Made by a program: the position numbers and the translations under genes
Assembly: GCA_051025295.1 (NCBI GenBank)
Contig: JBMGJV010000001.1
DNA: 64,000 bases
Reading direction: 5' to 3' (one strand)
Source of the DNA: KBS-83 sp051025295
Lineage (GTDB): Bacteria > Acidobacteriota > Terriglobia > Terriglobales > Acidobacteriaceae
Shown: one piece after another, positions 17,404-28,292 of the stretch
How the letters are laid out: each line of letters begins with the position of its first letter
How positions within the stretch are numbered: position 1 is the first letter of the stretch
Notes under the pieces: model-generated
What the model was told of the DNA's origin: nothing
Database searches by the model: none
Seen by the model: only the letters and a program-made list of their open reading frames with translations

Positions 17404-19656
17404 CTATTCCTTGATGTCGGCGATGTCCGCGGCATCTGCCGGCGCGCTCGGCACATTAGCGAGCGGCTTGCGTGCGAAGTAGTAGAGCGAGAAGGCCAGC
17501 AGCCCGAACATCAAGACCGACACGCCGTCATGGTGCAGGAAGTTGGTCTGCGGGAATTGCAGCAGGTCGCCCTTGTCGAACAGGTTCTCGTACGCGCGCA
17601 GCGCCACGCCGAGCAGGCCCACGATGCCGCCAGCCGCGATGAGTCCCGACGCGTAGAGCGAGCCGGGGCTGATCTCGCTGTCCGAGTCGGCGGCTGCGCC
17701 GGACTTCGCCGCTGCCTGGTCGACCAGCCAGCGCACCACGCCGCCGCAGAAGATGGCGAGGGTGGTCGCGATCGACAGGTAGGCGCCGACCGCGAATGAG
17801 AGCGAGCGGATGCCCAGCAGCTCGACCGCGATCACGACGAAGACACCCAGCAGCACCAGCCCCCATGGCAGTTTGCGGCTGAGGATGCCGCTGATCACGG
17901 TCGCCATCAGGCGGGCCTGCGGAGCCGCCGCCTTCTCGCTGCCGATGCCCTGCACCCATTGGATCTCGATCTGGTGCGTGGCGGGGCTGTAGAGGTACTT
18001 GCCGTCGGCGAGCTCGGGCGAACCAAGCGCGTTGAGCAGTGTGTACTGGCCGGCATCGCGCTCATCTTTCGTCGCCGCCGCTGTACCTTGCGCGCCTGCG
18101 TGCAGGACGTGAATGCGCGCATGCTGGAAGTGCTCCTGCTGGACGTGAACGCCCTCATGCGGAGCGCTGATGTCCCAGGTTCTCGGCGCGTCGCGGAACT
18201 CTTCGAGGCCACGATTCATCACGTTCAGCGTGAAGCCGATGATGACGGTCGAGACGACGACACCGATCATCAGCGCGACCTGCTGCTTCCAGGGCGTTGC
18301 GCCGATCAGGAAGCCGGTCTTCAGATCCTGCGACGTGTCGCCCGCATTCGAGGCAGCGATACAGACCACACCGCCGATGGTGATCGCGAGTGCACCAAAG
18401 GCCGGCGCCGTCCATCCGCTCACAAGAAAGATCGCTGCTGTCGCCATCAGGGTGGCAATGGTCATGCCGGAGACGGGCGACGCGGAGCTGCCGATGAGCC
18501 CGACAATGCGTGACGCGACCGTGACGAACAGGAAGCCGAAGATCACCACAAGCAGCGCCGCAGCGATGTTTGCCAGCACGGAGGTCTGTGCGCCCGGCAC
18601 TGGTTTGAAGGTGAGAAAGATCACGGTGAGAATCACCAGCACCAGCGAACCGCCGAGCACGACGCTCATCGGCAGATCACGGTCCGTGCGCTCCGCGCTG
18701 CTCGCCGCGGCTCCCTTGCCGAACTCTTTTGCGCCGGAGCGCAGCGCGCCGAAGATGGTCGGCATGGTCTTGAGCAGCGTGATCAGTCCGGAGGCGGCCA
18801 CGGCACCCGCGCCCATCGGCCGCACGTAGCTCGACCAGAGTTCGGAGGGTGACATCAGGCCCACGGGCTTGGTGCCGGGGTAGATCGGCGTGGGCACATG
18901 CGAGCCGAAGAAGTGGATGAGCGGCATGACGACGAGCCAGGAGAAGACGCCGCCCGCGAAGATGACGCCAGCCACGCGCGGCCCGATAATGTAACCGACG
19001 CCCAGGTATTCCGGCGTCACGTCGGCACGGATCGCGGAGCCCTTCAGCCACTTCGGCTGATAGTCCGGCGTGCCCGGCCATGCGGCGAAGAGATTGTCGT
19101 TCTGAAAGAGCGTGTACAGGCTGCCCAGACCGAGGCCAAAGAATACGCGGCTGGCGAAGGAGCCGCCCCGCTCGCCAGCGAGAAGCACATCGGCGCAGGC
19201 CGTGCCCTCGGGGTACGTGAGCGTGCCGTGCTCTTCGACGATCAACTGCCGCCGCAGCGGGATCATGAACAGCACGCCCAGCCAGCCGCCGAGCAGCGCG
19301 AGGAAGAAGATGCGGGCGTACTCAAGATCGAAGCCGAGGAAGACGAGCGCGGGCAGCGTGAAGATGACGCCGGAGGCGATCGACTGGCCGGCATTGCCCG
19401 TGGTCTGGACGATGTTGTTTTCCAGGATCGATGCGCGGCCAAGCGCACGCAGCACGCTGATCGAGAGCACCGAGATCGGGATCGACGCCGCAACTGTAAG
19501 CCCTGCGCGCAGCCCGACGTAGACCGTCACGGCGCCGAACAGGATGCCAAACAGCGAGCCCAGCAGCAGCGCGCGGGCGGTCAACTCCGGCCGCGTATCG
19601 GACGCAGCTACAAAGGGACGGAAGGTAGTGAGAGCTTTTTCGGTCGTCTCGGGCAC
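17404..19656 (-). CDS. OPT family oligopeptide/metal-chelate transporter
   Basis: 750 aa from GTG 19656, with GGAG 11 nt upstream. Inner-membrane symporter with about 14-16 hydrophobic segments. Recognisable family segments are ENNIVQTTGNAGQSIASG, LTYPEGTACADVLLAGERGG, YIIGPRVAGVIFAGG and AASNAGDTSQDLKTGFLIGA. The prokaryotic OPT length is right. A ~100-residue periplasmic or cytoplasmic loop around residues 500-590 is Ala/His-rich (HEGVHVQQEHFQHARIHVLH) and may bind metal. Substrates in the family are di- to pentapeptides or metal-siderophore complexes; which applies here cannot be told. Confidence 0.95.
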   Translation of the reverse strand: MPETTEKALTTFRPFVAASDTRPELTARALLLGSLFGILFGAVTVYVGLRAGLTVAASIPISVLSISVLRALGRASILENNIVQTTGNAGQSIASGVIFTLPALVFLGFDLEYARIFFLALLGGWLGVLFMIPLRRQLIVEEHGTLTYPEGTACADVLLAGERGGSFASRVFFGLGLGSLYTLFQNDNLFAAWPGTPDYQPKWLKGSAIRADVTPEYLGVGYIIGPRVAGVIFAGGVFSWLVVMPLIHFFGSHVPTPIYPGTKPVGLMSPSELWSSYVRPMGAGAVAASGLITLLKTMPTIFGALRSGAKEFGKGAAASSAERTDRDLPMSVVLGGSLVLVILTVIFLTFKPVPGAQTSVLANIAAALLVVIFGFLFVTVASRIVGLIGSSASPVSGMTIATLMATAAIFLVSGWTAPAFGALAITIGGVVCIAASNAGDTSQDLKTGFLIGATPWKQQVALMIGVVVSTVIIGFTLNVMNRGLEEFRDAPRTWDISAPHEGVHVQQEHFQHARIHVLHAGAQGTAAATKDERDAGQYTLLNALGSPELADGKYLYSPATHQIEIQWVQGIGSEKAAAPQARLMATVISGILSRKLPWGLVLLGVFVVIAVELLGIRSLSFAVGAYLSIATTLAIFCGGVVRWLVDQAAAKSGAAADSDSEISPGSLYASGLIAAGGIVGLLGVALRAYENLFDKGDLLQFPQTNFLHHDGVSVLMFGLLAFSLYYFARKPLANVPSAPADAADIADIKE

Positions 19657-19779
19657 GGGTGTCGGCTCCAGCAGTACGGGCTTGGCTTGCAGCGGGGGCG
19701 ATCAGAAATGGCGAGTGTACCAGCGGTCGCGCGCGCTGGGCGCGGCATGCGGCAACGAACTCTCGGCTATTCTGCGGCT

Positions 19780-20724
19780 ATGTCCACCGCCACCCCAGGG
19801 CAATCGCGCGCGTTGCGCCTGTTCGCGTACTTCGCGATTTACGTCTTCTGGGGCGGCTCGTTTCTGGGCATTCGTGATCTGGTCGCGACCACGCCCCCAT
19901 TCTTTGCGGCCGCGCTGCGTTTCACGCTGGCGGGCGTGCTGCTCTACATCGTGTCGCGGCTTCGCGGCACCGCGCGACCTTCCAAGCTCGAACTGCTGCA
20001 CTCCCTTGCGCTCGGGATGGTTCTGTTCACCAGCAGCTACGCCGGGCTGTTCTGGGCGGAGACGCGCATCGCCTCGGGAACCGCGGCCATCCTGATGGCG
20101 ATGATTCCGATCTGGATCCTGCTCGGTGAGTCGCTGGTGCTGCGCACGCTGCCGCTGAATGCCTCGGTGATTGCAGGCGCTGCCATGGGACTCGCCGGGG
20201 TGGCGCTGGTCTCACGCTCGATCGGCTTCAGCCCCAGCATGCTCGCCGGGGCGGCGGCCCTGACGGCAGGGGCGCTGCTGTTTGCGTTCGGCACGCTGTG
20301 GAGCCGCTCGCTGACGCTGCCGGAGGATCAACTGCAACGCTCCGGATTGCAGATGGCACTGGGCGGCATGGGGCAGTTCGCGTTGAGCGCTGTGACAGGC
20401 GAGTACGCGCGGGTGCCGGCCGCCTTCGCCGCGTGGCGTTGGCACACGACGGTTTCGTTCGTCTACCTGGTTTGCTTCGCGTCCATCCTGGCGTTCACGG
20501 CGTACACGTGGCTGATCCACCACGAGCCGGCGACACGCGTCGCGAGCTACGCGTACGTCAATCCACTGGTCGCGTTGCTGATCGGGGTCACGCTGGGAGG
20601 CGAGCACGTCTCCGGTCTGCAGTTGACCGGGGCGGCGCTCATCATTGCGGGGGTGATTGCGACCCTGACCGCGAGGCAGCGCACATCGAAGCCGGTGGCC
20701 GGCGAGCGCGCCGCTGTTCGCTGA
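19780..20724 (+). CDS. EamA/DMT-family transporter
   Basis: 314 aa with about ten transmembrane helices in two EamA repeats. The first begins at FAYFAIYVFWGGSFLGIRD and the second near SMLAGAAALTAGALLFAFG; the conserved GE-rich end (LGGEHVSGLQLTGAALIIAGV) is present. The start is ATG 19780, with TATTCT exactly six bases upstream and no ribosome-binding site, so the mRNA is probably leaderless. The longer frame upstream is antisense to the OPT gene. It likely exports metabolites or amino acids; specificity is unknown. It converges with arsR-like gene, 9 bp apart. Confidence 0.92.
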   Translation: MSTATPGQSRALRLFAYFAIYVFWGGSFLGIRDLVATTPPFFAAALRFTLAGVLLYIVSRLRGTARPSKLELLHSLALGMVLFTSSYAGLFWAETRIASGTAAILMAMIPIWILLGESLVLRTLPLNASVIAGAAMGLAGVALVSRSIGFSPSMLAGAAALTAGALLFAFGTLWSRSLTLPEDQLQRSGLQMALGGMGQFALSAVTGEYARVPAAFAAWRWHTTVSFVYLVCFASILAFTAYTWLIHHEPATRVASYAYVNPLVALLIGVTLGGEHVSGLQLTGAALIIAGVIATLTARQRTSKPVAGERAAVR

Positions 20725-20733
20725 CGCGGCGGT

Positions 20734-21057
20734 TCAGGACGCGCGGCGGCGACGGACGGTGGCAGGCGCAGCGCCGAGCACACCTTCGAGCAGCCCGGGA
20801 AAGCGCCGGTCGATCGCCTCCCGGTCGAGGTAGTTCATCAGCGATGTGCCTTCGGAGCGGGCGCCGACCAGCCCCGCATCGCGCAGCACCTTGAAGTGGT
20901 GCGACAGGGTGGACTTGGCAAGATCGAACTCGAACCCGCCACAGGGCACTTCGCCCCGCGTCGCCAGTTGCCGCACGATGGCCAGGCGTACCGGATCGCC
21001 CAGAGCGGCCAGAACCTCGTGCAGTTCGGGAGTGCTGGTTGGCTTGGCTCGGGGCAT
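20734..21057 (-). CDS. ArsR-family winged-helix repressor
   Basis: 107 aa. A winged helix is visible: EVLAALGDPVRLAIVRQLA, recognition helix AKSTLSHHFKVLRDAGLV, then the wing with EGTSLMNYL. There is no CxC metal motif in the alpha-3 helix, only one Cys near residue 39, so metal sensing is doubtful. TAAACT ends six bases before ATG 21057, the same element as in fic, implying a leaderless mRNA. An inverted repeat 86 bp upstream may be its operator. The target could be comF, the convergent EamA gene or itself. Confidence 0.92.
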   Translation of the reverse strand: MPRAKPTSTPELHEVLAALGDPVRLAIVRQLATRGEVPCGGFEFDLAKSTLSHHFKVLRDAGLVGARSEGTSLMNYLDREAIDRRFPGLLEGVLGAAPATVRRRRAS

Positions 21058-21063
21058 GGCCTT

Positions 21064-21069
21064 AGTTTA
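21064..21069 (-). promoter_or_regulatory. Leaderless -10 element of the arsR-like gene
   Basis: TAAACT, then AAGGCC, then ATG 21057. Confidence 0.5.
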
Positions 21070-21142
21070 GCGGAGCGGGTCGGGGGCCCCGCGCCCACGC
21101 AGACGCGGATGGCTCTCGTCCCGGATCACCGGCGGTTTGTTG

Positions 21143-21160
21143 TGTCACAGGACGGTGACA
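21143..21160. promoter_or_regulatory. TGTCAC-N6-GTGACA inverted repeat, candidate operator
   Basis: Perfect 6-bp arms in the divergent region between the arsR-like gene and comF. It is 36 bp upstream of the candidate comF -10 element, so it could serve either gene. Confidence 0.4.
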
Positions 21161-21195
21161 AGCAACACGTTGTGGCGCGGGTGCGACGCCTGCTC

Positions 21196-21259
21196 TATAC
21201 TCTGTGCATCGCTGGCCGGAGAAGCGGGATCGGCACGGTGCCACCCAGGGTGGCCAGCG
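21196..21259 (+). promoter_or_regulatory. Candidate promoter and structured leader upstream of comF
   Basis: TATACT (21196-21201) is followed by CGCTGGCC (21210-21217), which pairs perfectly with GGCCAGCG (21252-21259). Between them, GGCAC/GTGCC and GCCACCC/GGGTGGC can form alternative inner hairpins. The comF start is 60 bp further on. The structure could be a regulatory leader or an accident of G+C. Confidence 0.4.
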
Positions 21260-21318
21260 GTTGAGAGAGGTGGGTCTTCCGCAGTCAGCCGGTTCTGACA
21301 TCGGACGTTCCAGCGGCA

Positions 21319-22224
21319 GTGGCCTTGTCATGGCGCGCGGCTGCTCGTTTCCTGCGAAGTCCTCTGCGTCCGCTCCTCGACGCACTCAGCACTGCGCTCT
21401 ACCCCGCCTCCTGCTCTGTCTGTACGCAGTCTCTCCTGCGCTTCTCTTCCCTGCCCATCTGTGACGATTGCTGGTCGCGTGTCACGCCCCAGGACGCGGC
21501 GCTGTGCCTGTGCTGCGGCGAGGCGCTGGGCGTGCCGCAGAGTTCACTCGCCTGGCTGGCAGATACCGAACAGCAGTGCGAAGACTGCCGCGTGCAACAG
21601 CCCGCCTTTACCAAGGCTGTCGCCTACGGCGCTTACGACGACACGCTGCGCCGCCTGATCCATCTGATGAAGTACGAGGGCCTGGCCCCGATTGCGGCAC
21701 GGCTGGGCTCGCTGCTGGCGCAGCCTGTCACCGAGCTGCCGATCGCCGGCGGCACCGACATATTGGTTGTGCCGGTGCCGCTCTATCGCGGCAAGCAGCG
21801 CCAGCGCGGCTTCAACCAGGCCGAGCGCATCGCGCATGCCCTGACGCTGCAGCTCCGAAAGGCGGAGCGCAGCCGTGTCGGGCAAGAGCGGGCCAGGGAG
21901 CGGCGGCGCTGGACAATCGCCCGCTCCGTGCTGCGACGCCAGCGCTCGACCGAGAGCCAGTCCCGGCTGAGCCCGGCCGGCCGCGCACGCAACCTGCGCC
22001 ACGCCTTTCGCGTGCGCGATGCGGCCCTGGTGCGCGGACGTGAGGTGCTGCTGGTGGACGACATCTACACCACAGGAGCCACCGCCGCAGCCTGTACGCG
22101 GGTGCTGTTGCGGGCAGGCGCAACGCGCGTGTGGGTCGCAACCGTGGCCCGGGCGCAGCGCGAAGGCGTTGCCCTGTGGGACGGAGGAGCAACGGCGACC
22201 GTCAGCGCAGCGGTCGAACGGTAG
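21319..22224 (+). CDS. comF: ComF family phosphoribosyltransferase-like protein
   Basis: 301 aa from GTG 21319. An N-terminal double zinc-finger region (CSVC...CDDC, CLCCG, CEDC; residues ~32-92) precedes a type I phosphoribosyltransferase domain, with the PRPP-binding loop VLLVDDIYTTGATAAAC near residues 236-252. The VPVPLYRGKQRQRGFNQAE segment is the family signature. ComF proteins act in DNA uptake or in handling of incoming single-stranded DNA and replication-linked repair. The ~45 residues between the signature and the PRPP loop are Arg-rich (RERRRWTIARSVLRRQRS) and longer than usual. Confidence 0.9.
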   Translation: MALSWRAAARFLRSPLRPLLDALSTALYPASCSVCTQSLLRFSSLPICDDCWSRVTPQDAALCLCCGEALGVPQSSLAWLADTEQQCEDCRVQQPAFTKAVAYGAYDDTLRRLIHLMKYEGLAPIAARLGSLLAQPVTELPIAGGTDILVVPVPLYRGKQRQRGFNQAERIAHALTLQLRKAERSRVGQERARERRRWTIARSVLRRQRSTESQSRLSPAGRARNLRHAFRVRDAALVRGREVLLVDDIYTTGATAAACTRVLLRAGATRVWVATVARAQREGVALWDGGATATVSAAVER

Positions 22225-22311
22225 AGGCGCCCGGGCTCGCGATAGGGACCAGGGCGTACGCAGTACGGGGTCGGGGACCGAACCAGCACGACGAGAGGAC
22301 AGAGGCTAGCC

Positions 22312-22920
22312 ATGTCGCCAGTGAAGGCAACCGCGCACTCACGCAAGACCAAGCTGACGCACATGCCCCCGGTCGAGATCCGGGTGGCGCAACCCATCAG
22401 CATGCAGCGCCCGGTGCTGGTGCTGAATGCCTCCTATGAGCCGATCAACATCTGCGGGGCGCGACGCGCCCTGGTGCTGGTGCTCAAGGGCGTGGCCCGC
22501 ACGGAAGAGGAGCAGGGCGCGATCCTGCACGCCGCGCGCACCCGCGTGCCCATGCCATCCGTGATCCGGCTGCTCGAGTATCGGCGCATCCCGCACCAGA
22601 CGCGCGCCCTGTCGCGCAAGAACATCCTGCTGCGGGATCGCAACACCTGCCAGTACTGCGGGGTGGTGCTGAACTCCGGTGAGCTGACGCTCGATCACGT
22701 GCATCCGCGCTCCCGTGGCGGCGCCTCGACCTGGGAGAACCTGGTCGCCTGCTGCCATAGCTGCAACCGGCGCAAGGGCAACCACCTGCTCAGCGAATTG
22801 ACAGAGATGAAGCTGCTGCGCGAGCCGCGGCCCTTCTCGCTGCACACCAGCCGGCACATCATGCGGATGATCGGCCACTCCGACCCGAAGTGGCGGCGCT
22901 ACCTGTATTACGAGGAGTAG
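22312..22920 (+). CDS. HNH endonuclease
   Basis: 202 aa with AGAGG upstream of ATG 22312. The N-terminal half (VLVLNASYEPINICGARRALVL) is characteristic of a widely conserved HNH protein. The nuclease core has CQYCG, LTLDHVHPRSRGG with the catalytic Asp-His, WENLVACC with the Asn, and CNRRKGN; two CxxC pairs bind zinc. The biological role of the family is unsettled; it occurs as a lone chromosomal gene, not a phage packaging nuclease. It lies 87 bp after comF on the same strand, and the pair could be one transcript. Confidence 0.9.
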   Translation: MSPVKATAHSRKTKLTHMPPVEIRVAQPISMQRPVLVLNASYEPINICGARRALVLVLKGVARTEEEQGAILHAARTRVPMPSVIRLLEYRRIPHQTRALSRKNILLRDRNTCQYCGVVLNSGELTLDHVHPRSRGGASTWENLVACCHSCNRRKGNHLLSELTEMKLLREPRPFSLHTSRHIMRMIGHSDPKWRRYLYYEE

Positions 22921-22998
22921 GGACAGCTAGTCGGCGGAGCCGCTCCTGTCGCGGACTCGCTGCCTCGCCAACTTGCCTTTCCCCGGGTTTCCCCCAGA

Positions 22999-23027
22999 TT
23001 CAGGCTTACCTAAATTAGCCGTATACT
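22999..23027 (+). promoter_or_regulatory. mntH promoter with DtxR/MntR-like box over the -35
   Basis: TTCAGG-CTTA-CCTAAA (22999-23014) is an inverted repeat with one mismatch, close to DtxR/MntR-family boxes of the TTTAGGNNNNCCTAAA kind. It covers the -35 position (17 bp before TATACT at 23022-23027). The -10 ends six bases before ATG 23034. The arrangement predicts metal-dependent repression of a leaderless mRNA. Confidence 0.6.
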
Positions 23028-23033
23028 CGTTGT

Positions 23034-24347
23034 ATGGCCACCGCGACAGCCCGGGCGGCCGAGTCGTCCGGCACCCGAGAGCGCAACTTCCTGTACTACC
23101 TCGGGCCCGCCTTTGTCGCGAGCATTGCCTACATCGATCCCGGCAACTTCGCCACCAACCTCGAAGGCGGCACACGCTTCGGCTACCAGCTCCTGTGGGT
23201 GCTGCTGTGGTCGAACGCGATGGCCATCCTGATCCAGTACCTGTCGGCGAAGCTCGGCATCGCGACCGGCCACACGCTGCCGGACAACTGCCGCCTGCAC
23301 TTCTCCCGGCCAACGACCGTGGCGCTCTGGATTGCGGCAGAGATCTCCGCCCTGGCGACCGACCTTGCAGAATTCCTTGGCGCAGCGCTCGGCTTCTACC
23401 TCCTGCTCGGTCCGCACCTGCTGGCTGCGGGACTGACGCGCACGCACGTGCTGCTACTGGCCGCCATTGCGACGGCGGTCTGTGTCTTCCTGATTCTGGC
23501 GCTGCAGCAGCTCGGCTTTCGCAAGCTGGAGCTGGTCATCATGGTGTTCGTCGCCGTGATTGGCGGCTGCTATGCGGCAGAGCTCTTCTTCCTGCCGCTG
23601 CACTGGAAGGCCATCGCGTACCACACCCTGATGCCGGAGCTGAACGCGCAGAGCCTCTACCTGGCCGTCGCCATGCTGGGCGCGACCGTCATGCCACACG
23701 TCATCTACCTGCACTCGGCGCTGGTGCAGCCGCGGGTGCGCGCGGAGCAGGCGGCGCTGGGCGCCCCGGACGCTCCGCTGCCCCTCAGCGCTCGACTGCG
23801 CCTGGTGCGCATGGAGCTGGTTGACGTGATCGTCGCAATGAACGGCGCATGGCTGGTGAACTCGGCCATGATCGTCGTCGCCGCGGCAGCCTTCTCGACC
23901 AAGGCAGTGCCCACCATGTCGATTGAAGCCGCGCACGCCACGCTGGGACCGCTCGTCGGCCGCGCGTCGGCAACGCTGTTTGCCGTCGCGCTGCTCTGCT
24001 CCGGGCTCTCGTCGTCCACGGTCGGCACCATGGCGGGCCAGATGATCCTCGAGGGCTTCCTGCAGGTGCGCTTCTCGATCTTCCTGCGCCGGCTGCTCAC
24101 GCTGCTACCCGCGCTGGTCGTCATCGGCATTGGGCTCGACCCGCTGCGCATCCTGCTGCTTTCCCAGGCCGCACTCAGCTTCACGCTGCCCTTCGCGCTG
24201 ATCCCGCTGCTGTTGCTGACACGTCGCGCGTCCGTGATGCAGGGCATGGCGAATGGCTGGACCGTGCAGACGCTCGGCTGGCTGAGCACGGCTGTCATCC
24301 TGTCGCTGAATGGCGTGCTGGTGTGGCAGGTCTTCACCGGGCACTAA
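23034..24347 (+). CDS. mntH: NRAMP-family proton-coupled Mn/Fe importer
   Basis: 437 aa with about 11 transmembrane helices. The metal-binding motifs are present: DPGNFATN in helix 1 (residues ~35-42) and the MPHVIYLHSA segment in helix 6 (~222). It also has the conserved ISALATDLAEFLG helix 3 segment, where Asp and Glu serve the proton path. It imports Mn2+ (or Fe2+) into the cytoplasm. Start ATG 23034 lies six bases after TATACT and lacks a ribosome-binding site. The upstream DtxR/MntR-like box supports regulation by Mn or Fe. Its 3' end overlaps the convergent hydrolase gene by 4 bp. Confidence 0.93.
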   Translation: MATATARAAESSGTRERNFLYYLGPAFVASIAYIDPGNFATNLEGGTRFGYQLLWVLLWSNAMAILIQYLSAKLGIATGHTLPDNCRLHFSRPTTVALWIAAEISALATDLAEFLGAALGFYLLLGPHLLAAGLTRTHVLLLAAIATAVCVFLILALQQLGFRKLELVIMVFVAVIGGCYAAELFFLPLHWKAIAYHTLMPELNAQSLYLAVAMLGATVMPHVIYLHSALVQPRVRAEQAALGAPDAPLPLSARLRLVRMELVDVIVAMNGAWLVNSAMIVVAAAAFSTKAVPTMSIEAAHATLGPLVGRASATLFAVALLCSGLSSSTVGTMAGQMILEGFLQVRFSIFLRRLLTLLPALVVIGIGLDPLRILLLSQAALSFTLPFALIPLLLLTRRASVMQGMANGWTVQTLGWLSTAVILSLNGVLVWQVFTGH

Positions 24348-25138
24348 CGGGGTTCGTCGACAAAGCCCTGCAGCACCCGCGCGAAGTCGGCTGGGCGCTC
24401 TGCAAAGGGCGCGTGGCCGCAGCCCTGCATCAGGTATCCGCGCGCACTACGGATGCCGCTCACCAGCCGCTCGCCATGCTCGGGCGAGAAGATGCGATCG
24501 CGATCGCCGTACACGACCAGCGTGGGTGCGCCGATCTCGGCGAGCCGCGCGGCTGTATCGCTGGCCAGCGAGGCCTCCACGTTGCGAAGGAACGCTGCGG
24601 GCTGCTGCAGTTCTGTCTTCATCATCCAGAGCTCTGCGGCGTCCCGCAGCGCGATGCGCGCGAGCACGTCCGGCCCCATCGCAGACAGGCAGATGGCCTC
24701 GACGAAGACGAGGTCGTCCGCGATCTGCTGGCGCAGGCGGATCCAGTGCTCCAGCAGCGAACGCGAGGCGATGTCATGCTCTGCCGAGGTGGACACCAGG
24801 ACCAGTTTGCCCACGCGCTCCGGCGCGGCAAGCGCCACCTCCTGCGCGATCTTGCCGCCCAGCGAATGCCCGACGATGTCGGCCCGGTCCAGCCGGAGAT
24901 GGTCGAGCAGGGCAAGGACGTCGCCGGCCATGTCGCGAATGGAATAGCTCCGGGAGGCAACGCTGGACCGGCCGATGTCGCGATTGGCCAGGGTGATGGC
25001 GCGCACGCCACGCAACTGCGGCACCACGACGTCCCACTGCGTGTGGTCGCCCATAGTGCCAGCGAGGAACACCACCGGCGTCCCGGAGCCGGACTCCTGG
25101 TACCAGAGCGTCAGCCCGTCATGCGGGTAAGTCGGCAT
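24344..25138 (-). CDS. Alpha/beta-fold hydrolase
   Basis: 264 aa. Catalytic triad: nucleophile Ser in GHSLGG (~92), Asp in YGDRDRIF (~213) and His in GCGHAPF (~242); the oxyanion segment is VVFLAGTMGDHTQWD. This group includes esterases, lactonases and 3-oxoadipate enol-lactonase-like enzymes; none of the context genes decides between them. TATGCT ends exactly six bases before ATG 25138 with no ribosome-binding site, so the transcript is probably leaderless. Confidence 0.9.
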   Translation of the reverse strand: MPTYPHDGLTLWYQESGSGTPVVFLAGTMGDHTQWDVVVPQLRGVRAITLANRDIGRSSVASRSYSIRDMAGDVLALLDHLRLDRADIVGHSLGGKIAQEVALAAPERVGKLVLVSTSAEHDIASRSLLEHWIRLRQQIADDLVFVEAICLSAMGPDVLARIALRDAAELWMMKTELQQPAAFLRNVEASLASDTAARLAEIGAPTLVVYGDRDRIFSPEHGERLVSGIRSARGYLMQGCGHAPFAERPADFARVLQGFVDEPR

Positions 25139-25144
25139 AGCGGA

Positions 25145-25150
25145 AGCATA
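25145..25150 (-). promoter_or_regulatory. Leaderless -10 element of the alpha/beta hydrolase gene
   Basis: TATGCT, then TCCGCT, then ATG 25138. Confidence 0.45.
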
Positions 25151-25207
25151 CGGTGAGCGCCGGCCGCTTTTCCGCGGTGGATGCGCTGCTCTAAACTAAG
25201 GAGCGCG

Positions 25208-25327
25208 ATGGCACTCCGATCCCTATCTTCGCCTGCGCACCAGGCCGGCGCTTCATTTGCGCAGCGGCCCCTGCTTGAGCGCTTCCGGCGCGGCCGGCAT
25301 GACCGCGGGCGCAGCCGCCACTTCTAA
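25208..25327 (+). CDS. Possible 39-aa upstream ORF before acnA
   Basis: ATG 25208 has AAGGAG four bases upstream, the strongest ribosome-binding site in this stretch, and the frame ends at TAA 25325-25327, 117 bp before acnA. The peptide is Arg/His-rich in its second half. It has no recognised relative. It may be a leader peptide that influences acnA, or chance. Confidence 0.25.
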   Translation: MALRSLSSPAHQAGASFAQRPLLERFRRGRHDRGRSRHF

Positions 25328-25444
25328 TCTCTGCCTGCCGCTGGACCGGCCTCTCGCTGCTGCGAAGCGCCCGCGCGTGTCCGCCAGGCCCTCTGCACTG
25401 CTTTCCCCGATTCCCGCTTTCCCGACCAGGAGATTCGATCCGCC

Positions 25445-28237
<2,793 letters not shown>

Positions 28238-28252
28238 GTGAGGTGGAAAGAG

Positions 28253-28284
28253 CCTCCTGACTAGTACACTGACTAGTCAGGAGG
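28253..28284 (+). promoter_or_regulatory. 13-bp inverted repeat operator/hairpin of the toxin-antitoxin pair
   Basis: CCTCCTGACTAGT (28253-28265) and ACTAGTCAGGAGG (28272-28284) are perfect complements around a 6-nt spacer. Inside it TGACTAGT also repeats directly (28258, 28270), each with an ACTAGT palindrome. The spacer contains TACACT, a possible -10. The right arm contains CAGGAGG, the antitoxin ribosome-binding site, 8 nt before its ATG. This could be the autoregulatory operator, an mRNA hairpin hiding that site, or both. Confidence 0.75.
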
Positions 28285-28292
28285 ACTCTCCG

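Larger units (their letters stand above)
25139..25444. other. Divergent region between hydrolase and aconitase genes
   Basis: 306 bp. It contains the hydrolase -10 on the minus strand and, on the plus strand, TAAACT near 25193 followed by AAGGAG and a 39-codon frame. The acnA ribosome-binding site (AGGAG at about 12 nt) is at its right end. I see no other supported gene. Confidence 0.55.

Noticed and set aside
17170..17799. GTG-initiated frame on the plus strand
   Set aside because: Its second half is antisense to the OPT gene and it has no recognisable domain.
18898..19779. N-terminal extension of the EamA frame
   Set aside because: It is antisense to the OPT gene. The -10 hexamer six bases before ATG 19780 marks the true start.
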